A stretch of 35,788 nucleotides of DNA. Origin: CBDAKK01 sp965216965 (GTDB lineage: Bacteria > Spirochaetota > Spirochaetia > WTKD01 > G963693115). The DNA lies in contig CBDCGX010000042.1 in NCBI GenBank assembly GCA_965216965.1, positions 1-35,788 of the forward strand, given 5' to 3'. The translations under genes were made by a program, and so were the position numbers. The stretch's first letter is position 1; each line of letters begins with the position of its first letter. Under the pieces are notes generated by a model. It was not told the DNA's origin, made no database searches, and saw only the letters and a program-made list of their open reading frames with translations. Positions 32,401 through 35,788 of this stretch are shown here, piece by piece.

Positions 32401-32974
32401 TGAAAGAGCATACAATATGGCTTTACGAAATCCTAAATGGAATAAAAGTATGGCAATAAAGCCACCAAGAAAAAATTGGACTACAGTAGAAAAAGATAAA
32501 TGGTTTTATATACAAAAAAAACTATTCAAAGAAGCGAGAGCAAAGATAGAAATGAATCCAAGATACGATGAAATGGTATTAGGAAAAAGAACATTCTTTG
32601 ATAAAAATCATAACCCTATACAATCTCTACAGAAGAGTAGGGAAGATGTAATTGATAGACAAAAGGAATTATTTGATAAGGATATGACACAATCCTCAGC
32701 ATTGCTTAAAAAGTTCTTCAATGAAAATGGTGGAGACTTTGATTCATTTAAAAAGAAAGTAGAAAATTGGGATGATAAAAAAGTCCTAAATGAAACGGAA
32801 AAAGAAGCAATAGACCTACTGTATAATACAGAAAGAGAAGCAAGTATAGTAGAAGTTAAAGACATAAAGACAAAAGAAGAGGAAAGAAGAGAAGTCAAAA
32901 AAGAAGAAAAAGAAAAGTTAACTAAGGTAGAAGTGCTAGGAAAAAGAGCGAAAAGAAGAGTTAGAAAAAAGTAG
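26420..32974 (+). CDS. giant virion RNA polymerase (N4 vRNAP-like)
   Basis: A 2184-aa protein at the place of N4 gene 50. Near its C-terminal end are T7-type polymerase motifs that align with this phage's own 813-aa polymerase: DQVSQ (D1545-Q1549) in place of DxxGR; motif A KDLSNSALQ (D1654); motif B with K1717 and Y1725 eight apart (FIKPLFMTEIYG; K1713 where Arg is usual); ILHS (H1836); motif C H1855-D1856. Both catalytic aspartates are kept. Before them lie a Gly/Ala-rich amphipathic region (~366-465), twin YVPxKR boxes (498, 517) and ~900 residues of charged helices. By analogy it is packaged and ejected to transcribe early genes. The Arg of DxxGR is missing, so activity needs proof. It ends at a slippery A_AAA_AAG followed by TAG. 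Confidence 0.85.
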   Translation: MTQEEFDLARDELLSEKQETNQQLMEKTKEERGLWDEAKYQYNQQVAQPIREATGGYDELKTPFYQPDEVITPRGEKIRTSSSLVNSATRKDLLREMDDLLEQGKRNNPNDPSFYTKYDDNRNLIKQGTAGIGVDERYVNDGLANEWNDTSEVHSQNARLAEAKLNGNLETRKQRLILNPKDGALVGVDGSGGTEVRENDGLERDLQDYKQYGYLRDFDDDMLDEPSLNMKRKILDEDKYRLNNPMSREDLITNMDKMDDKHFFKSLEKIDSDNTIDGAYSEKQMMKSERWKRLSETLSDYFDLSTSHLKPRELVGEMAQITNKIDDGLFNLVAMSKEKPEVREALGKALLMYQATGLDTNQFARGVVNTLLDTTTWATGGAGALAKIAGKGAIKEGLKLGAKELIKGSAKSAMTSGALYNMGQDAVTQQIENEGNGKDFNTARTITAGVFGAAFGGAMSKGMEKLVNGLSKNVKDGVITEEQAIEIAKNNADGEEGYVPKKRVRAGTEKVDEEEDYVPRKRIRGQSREEYMAKEKEEVGDTENIKDMTEDEIKVYERKKETRDAEDVNIEKKASRKLEDKQEKIDNDEKVVDINDEIEARREVLNTSSQTKNIPKYKTDILKKELATLYVEQGMSVKKARKKVDKETLDIEVSKEAKKMSEPEVEESIGYLRRGIETEKSTKEIANSVNVLEKKLGEANVRNKEKVARKIYDDLIASSENGNSITKKMNASKNAKLKTMARENTEKIETEKENTEQIKYESLKKTNEIEDENLKTIREKNELEIKNIENKVWENDKEISFLEGDKGASATKNAVEKKARGKNLSKEQIDKVKEAIQKDSRERTGEKFNEKTLSKIVGRWLQDYNLKNDLVYKESGEGFEPHMITPIVEKKIAYDNKKYNNMLDAISEKGKREVLNPEDRKRAMDIIEKNMTEEELSQLVMANNKRFRIEKNDNDNKNTREWKNQIEEYVRRIRQKNKNNKVLQKKEIERQRTEKEKEVIEQGELKSDKEYNEESTKLMIAKEDMVNAGERAIIDKIVKSDQSITKLRQIRDKIRENELDLATTQRENDVSNMNNKIKTINKLLEEEFYRRKVNIDLLRERQKKMKKGIDALAERVKGVQKKKIEWTKSFFVNKKGKRIENKEIMDEMDFISRQLVTVEDFVNPKHRGENIGEKIPEPTIKRMMQEYEIGHIDRGYSEHSGLQVQGKIKEPFIVEGDTIRVNTLKDIDKELELRLQYFDSKENMKQVYGKSNQAFGMTTKEIRDLRNRSNSTRQANKYIFTIDSLYRMKTYANKTGKDIIGNKIKMLKDKEVVNYVFSKELREKIDKDLYENVNIHKQSIKAQKRRREELDKRYDYHKEKNINNREKQSVKQIIASNKSIKNELEQKIEKNDIESRKAYEEIVRGEASKGKSWDGEITKEIEGKYGDDARMIQHQRDRIFELKQFNNHKMTYDNIKFNEGQRITREIDATMKTKFDSRLDEIAEAERIANEFRGIENSTKIELDTLENLERIEKEKRKDSSIEGEESKRQEEVKASRFRYKTSLDQVSQYWDTGEIPRIKGDDYGTQGNQQLSNEVVKLIDEVKKTNANITKKDIAEWLSPNGVDNETSKRLKTIKKEFISQKLRKAQNEKLGIKDNEMMGEKRTYSYRTTIKDLSNSALQVLGTLLKNKKLLALAKSGGENGDIRQKIGENMMKHMPEGSFVSHNPEFKTPKDFIKPLFMTEIYGRLRKGQMQELMAVHRWDEKQARNFFDAYEKEMNNLDPTLKKTIDAIYARLEHPEKGSKIEFELPNGYKIELDYAKDYKQKVKYKGKDIDFEVKGQELDEYNRGLFPAILHSVDGYVAHRLREKGYHTVHDAVYIPSGKNKKMDEEYYKIMDELAEDDIFEKILKDIGIDPETVPIAKKGEKDFMDKGYWINGEKKKSVGVEHEKDVELEIEGNAVNKEKFQNEEGVMREFMARNDHRQLSEDKLLDFIIDQGQYDKVVRTMHTKENPFERAYNMALRNPKWNKSMAIKPPRKNWTTVEKDKWFYIQKKLFKEARAKIEMNPRYDEMVLGKRTFFDKNHNPIQSLQKSREDVIDRQKELFDKDMTQSSALLKKFFNENGGDFDSFKKKVENWDDKKVLNETEKEAIDLLYNTEREASIVEVKDIKTKEEERREVKKEEKEKLTKVEVLGKRAKRRVRKK
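32965..32971 (+). other. candidate -1 ribosomal frameshift site (A_AAA_AAG)
   Basis: The last codons of the giant gene read AGA AAA AAG TAG, giving the classical slippery heptamer in the right phase directly before the stop. A -1 shift continues with GTA GAA ACT into the frame of the 788-codon ORF, which is open from 32965. No strong stem lies 5-9 bases downstream; a modest one is at 33021-33054. A missing A in the A6 run would give the same appearance. Confidence 0.55.
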
Positions 32975-33024
32975 AAACTGTATCGGAAAAAAAAGAACAA
33001 CTAAAAGAAGTAGAAGAACGGGAA

Positions 33025-35391
33025 TTGGATGAAGACTTCGACCCCGATCCTTCCGATTTGATTAGTACAGTTGCTGAGTACAAGGGATATATAGAAAGAC
33101 AACTTGGCAACACCGATGCAAGTAAAGAACTAAACGATTTATCCTCAACAGTAAAACATATAGAAAAAATGGATATAAAACAACAAGAGCTCGATGAATT
33201 ATATTGGAAAAACTTGACTAAGAATTTCGACCAAGAAGAATTGACAAAACACTTATTGGATACAGATTATGTAGCACTATATGGAACATCTAAAGAAGAT
33301 TGGATGGAATATAAAAACAAACATATAGATATATATAATAGGGCAAAACCATATATAAAACAAATGGTTAAAGGAATAAATAGACCAGAAAATCAAGTAG
33401 GAAAATGGGTAAACAACGCCAAAGGAGTAGCTTGGGAACTAAAGCTAAAGGGCGATGCTGAAGATATAATTGATAAACTAATCTCTATCGAAGCTATGAA
33501 TAAAAACGATAGTTGGAAAATGATAGAAGAATTAGAAGGAGAAGGTGAAGGTGGTGTATCTATCTTAGACGATATAATGATGGAAATGAAAGACATCCAA
33601 AATAGACAAATAAAAGAGTTTAAGAAAAATCCAGACACAAGAGTAAAGGGATGGATGGACACACCATACAAAGGAGATAAGAAAGTTAATGAGCAAGGAA
33701 TGATTGAAGTGGATTATTCTGCAGCAAATCAACAAGGAATTATTCCGTCTAAAGAAGTGAATAAACAATCGGGAAAAAAGATTATGGTGAGAGAAGACAC
33801 TGTAGATGGAGAAAAAATGGTTCCACTCAATATGAAAAGAACAAAAGCAAATATTGAGATAGCTCTTAAGAACAATTGGAAAATAGACAAATGGGGAAAT
33901 GTATTTGCTATGGCGGGGCAACCAACAAGAGACAAGTTAGGTAGGTCAAGAAACTTTTCTAAGATAATAGCTGGAACAACTAGAAAGATGAAAGCTAAGG
34001 GTACTGAAATACTAATTGTGGAAAAAATACTAGATGGAGAATATGGAAACATATATTCAAGTACGAAAAAAGAAGGAATGGTGCAAGTCCCAGAAAGCCA
34101 AACAAGGAAACTACCAAAAGTCTTACAGGAAAAAATGAAGTATGTAAATGAAAAATACTACTTTGAACTCTTTGGTAAAAAGAAATACTCCTTTACAAAT
34201 GAATCAAATTCAAAATTGGCTCAAGGCATAGATAAAGCACTACGAGACTTAACATCCGACTTTAAGAAAAATGTAGTACTAAAGAATATACCATCATATG
34301 TAAACGCATTTTTGGCTTCAGTAACAACACCAATAATGATAGGAAGAAATCCAGCTAGAGCTATAAAAGATATGCATTTTGCAATGAAAGAAGCAAAAAG
34401 AAACAATGAACTAATATTAGAAAAAGCACATTATGCAAGACTAGGGATAAATCCAGAGTTTGTAATAGATAAATTGCAAGAAAGTTTATTGTATCAACTA
34501 GAAGAAAATGGATTAGCAACCAATCTATTAGATGGAGCTAAAGAAGGAACTAGCTTCATAGGAAATGCTATAGGAAAAATATTCGGAAGATACAAGCGAG
34601 TAAATACATTAGTCAATAATGTTATGTTGAATGATGGTTCTTATATGGGAAATAAGACCGCTGCATTGTTTAGTTTTATAGACACAGGTGGTAGATATAC
34701 CACAGCACTAAAAGTCCTTGAAGGAAAAGAAAAAAACGCAGAGGGGAAATACAGTAAAGAAGATTTACAAGAAGCTGTATTATATGCAAATGGATTATTT
34801 GGAGATATGTCAAGAGTGGCACCAGATGTGATAACAATGTTAGATGGTTATCCAATAGCTCCATTCATAAAGTGGGCATCACAAGTTGCACCTATGACAT
34901 TGAAATTAACTAAAAACAAACCACAATATGCGTTTCCGCTAATGGTAGGATTATATATGCTACAAGAAGAAAGTAAAAAATGGGGAAAAGATGATAAAGA
35001 CTCTTCTATGAGGGGAGGAATTAGGACATCATCATACAATCCGGTATTCACTATATTAGATTTTGCTCAAGATATACCAGAAGAATCTATATTTAGAAAA
35101 TGGGAATACTTTGTAAACGAAAAAAAAGAAGGAAAAGATGTATACAACGCATTGAAGCCATATCTTCTTCCACGATACATAACTAAGATAGCGGAACAAG
35201 TAGCATATAACAAGGATAAAGAAAAAGTAAACTATGGGCGACTAGCAAAAGAAACAATATTGCCTAAAGCTGGACACAAATTCAAGACAAACAAAGGTAC
35301 AGAAATAGACACCAGAGCTCCAACAATGAGATTAATAGAAAGGATAATGAACGATGAAGATACAATGGGGAAACGAGATAGAGGAAAATGA
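33025..35391 (+). CDS. large virion protein, probably the C-terminal part of the virion RNA polymerase
   Basis: A frame with 788 codons from the first usable start (TTG 33025, weak GGGAA site); the first in-frame ATG is about 48 codons later. The frame is open upstream to 32965, exactly the slippery site ending the giant gene, so it is best read as a -1 extension, giving a protein of nearly 3000 aa. N4 vRNAP has a large C-terminal domain after its polymerase, which this would supply. Recognisable segments include NVVLKNIPSYVNAFLASV (~415), NDGSYMGNKTAALFSFIDTGGRYTT (~536-560) and YPIAPFIKWASQVAP (~609), a pattern seen at the C-terminal ends of large ejected virion proteins. Independent translation from TTG cannot be excluded. 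Confidence 0.7.
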   Translation: MDEDFDPDPSDLISTVAEYKGYIERQLGNTDASKELNDLSSTVKHIEKMDIKQQELDELYWKNLTKNFDQEELTKHLLDTDYVALYGTSKEDWMEYKNKHIDIYNRAKPYIKQMVKGINRPENQVGKWVNNAKGVAWELKLKGDAEDIIDKLISIEAMNKNDSWKMIEELEGEGEGGVSILDDIMMEMKDIQNRQIKEFKKNPDTRVKGWMDTPYKGDKKVNEQGMIEVDYSAANQQGIIPSKEVNKQSGKKIMVREDTVDGEKMVPLNMKRTKANIEIALKNNWKIDKWGNVFAMAGQPTRDKLGRSRNFSKIIAGTTRKMKAKGTEILIVEKILDGEYGNIYSSTKKEGMVQVPESQTRKLPKVLQEKMKYVNEKYYFELFGKKKYSFTNESNSKLAQGIDKALRDLTSDFKKNVVLKNIPSYVNAFLASVTTPIMIGRNPARAIKDMHFAMKEAKRNNELILEKAHYARLGINPEFVIDKLQESLLYQLEENGLATNLLDGAKEGTSFIGNAIGKIFGRYKRVNTLVNNVMLNDGSYMGNKTAALFSFIDTGGRYTTALKVLEGKEKNAEGKYSKEDLQEAVLYANGLFGDMSRVAPDVITMLDGYPIAPFIKWASQVAPMTLKLTKNKPQYAFPLMVGLYMLQEESKKWGKDDKDSSMRGGIRTSSYNPVFTILDFAQDIPEESIFRKWEYFVNEKKEGKDVYNALKPYLLPRYITKIAEQVAYNKDKEKVNYGRLAKETILPKAGHKFKTNKGTEIDTRAPTMRLIERIMNDEDTMGKRDRGK

Positions 35392-35788
35392 AAAGATAGA
35401 AAGAATGGCTACAATGCTAAAGAATAAAGAAAAGTTTGATTTAGCAAAAACTAAAATAACAAAAGAAGCAAGCGAAAGAATAAATAAAAAAAGAGAAAAA
35501 AGAAAATCCATTAAAAATAATAGAAAAAAGAGTATAAACAATATAAGAGAACAAGAAATATCTATAGAAAAATTAGATAGAAGACTTTCACATTTGACCA
35601 GAAAAAAGAAAATTGTAGATGAAGAAAAAAGTCTAATTATATTGTATAGAAAAATAATAAAAGAATATACTTTGATTTATAATGGAAAGCCTAACTTTTG
35701 TTATAATAAAGCCCTCAGGAGATTTGCCTTACCCGTTAAGACATTAACTGAAAAAGAAAAACTATGGGATGAGATAAAGATAGAAGAA
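35354..35788 (+). CDS. hypothetical protein, truncated by the window edge
   Basis: An open frame of 145 codons without a stop, starting at an ATG inside the end of the preceding gene (38-base overlap) with AGGA 9 bases upstream. The visible part is extremely basic and helical (KKREKRKSIKNNRKKSINNIR), then a mixed region (LIYNGKPNFCYNKALRRFALP). I do not recognise it. It belongs to the end of the structural operon; whether it is virion, lysis or another function cannot be judged. Confidence 0.6.
   Translation, partial: MKIQWGNEIEENEKIERMATMLKNKEKFDLAKTKITKEASERINKKREKRKSIKNNRKKSINNIREQEISIEKLDRRLSHLTRKKKIVDEEKSLIILYRKIIKEYTLIYNGKPNFCYNKALRRFALPVKTLTEKEKLWDEIKIEE

Noticed and set aside
15088..35788. 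Endolysin or holin gene in the structural region
   Set aside because: No lysozyme, amidase or peptidase motif was seen, and the only small hydrophobic-start protein looks more like a lipoprotein; lysis genes are probably outside the window.

Overview
This window is most of a lytic, AT-rich (about 30% GC) tailed-phage genome related to the N4 group of podoviruses (Schitoviridae-like). All recognisable genes are on the + strand, tightly packed, with many ATGA/GTGA overlaps and AAGGAG-type ribosome binding sites. The main evidence is an N4-gp56-type major capsid protein, an N4-like portal and terminase, an N4 Gp49/Sf6 gp66-family protein, and a giant virion protein carrying the catalytic motifs of a T7-type RNA polymerase, as N4 vRNAP does. 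Gene order from terminase to the giant protein also follows N4. ATA and AGA codons dominate, so the host is probably AT-rich; the sequence does not identify it. TGA, TAG and TAA all serve as stops. No integrase, repressor, tRNA, DNA polymerase or convincing endolysin is visible, and the right edge cuts through a gene, so part of the genome lies outside.

Layout. (1) 1-2712: a leader with two related GC-rich hairpins, a single-chain T7-type RNA polymerase (813 aa), and an intrinsic terminator. (2) About 2.75-3.8 kb: a non-coding, unusually GC-rich block (roughly 48-53% in sampled stretches) with four tandem repeat units and predicted RNA structure. (3) 3.8-6.2 kb: small unknown proteins and a long inverted repeat. 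(4) 6.2-12.1 kb: replication and nucleotide genes: a P-loop/primase-like fusion, a DUF4326 protein, a FEN-type 5' exonuclease, a Sak4-like ATPase, an acidic-tailed ssDNA-binding protein and a dimeric dUTPase. (5) 12.1-15.1 kb: small proteins, then the terminase subunits. (6) 15.1-26.4 kb: tail and head genes: collagen-like fibre, membrane-segment protein, candidate lipoprotein, coiled-coil protein, portal, scaffold, capsid and small virion proteins. (7) 26.4-35.4 kb: the giant virion RNA polymerase and a second large ORF that probably forms its C-terminal part. A partial gene runs off the right edge.

How it may work: by analogy with N4, the virion polymerase would enter with the DNA and transcribe early genes from hairpin promoters, the 813-aa polymerase would transcribe later genes, and the replication set would work with a DNA polymerase encoded elsewhere. 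The points most worth a second look are the virion polymerase with a degenerate DxxGR motif, an A_AAA_AAG slippery site that would fuse it to the downstream 788-codon frame, and the structured GC-rich repeat block.
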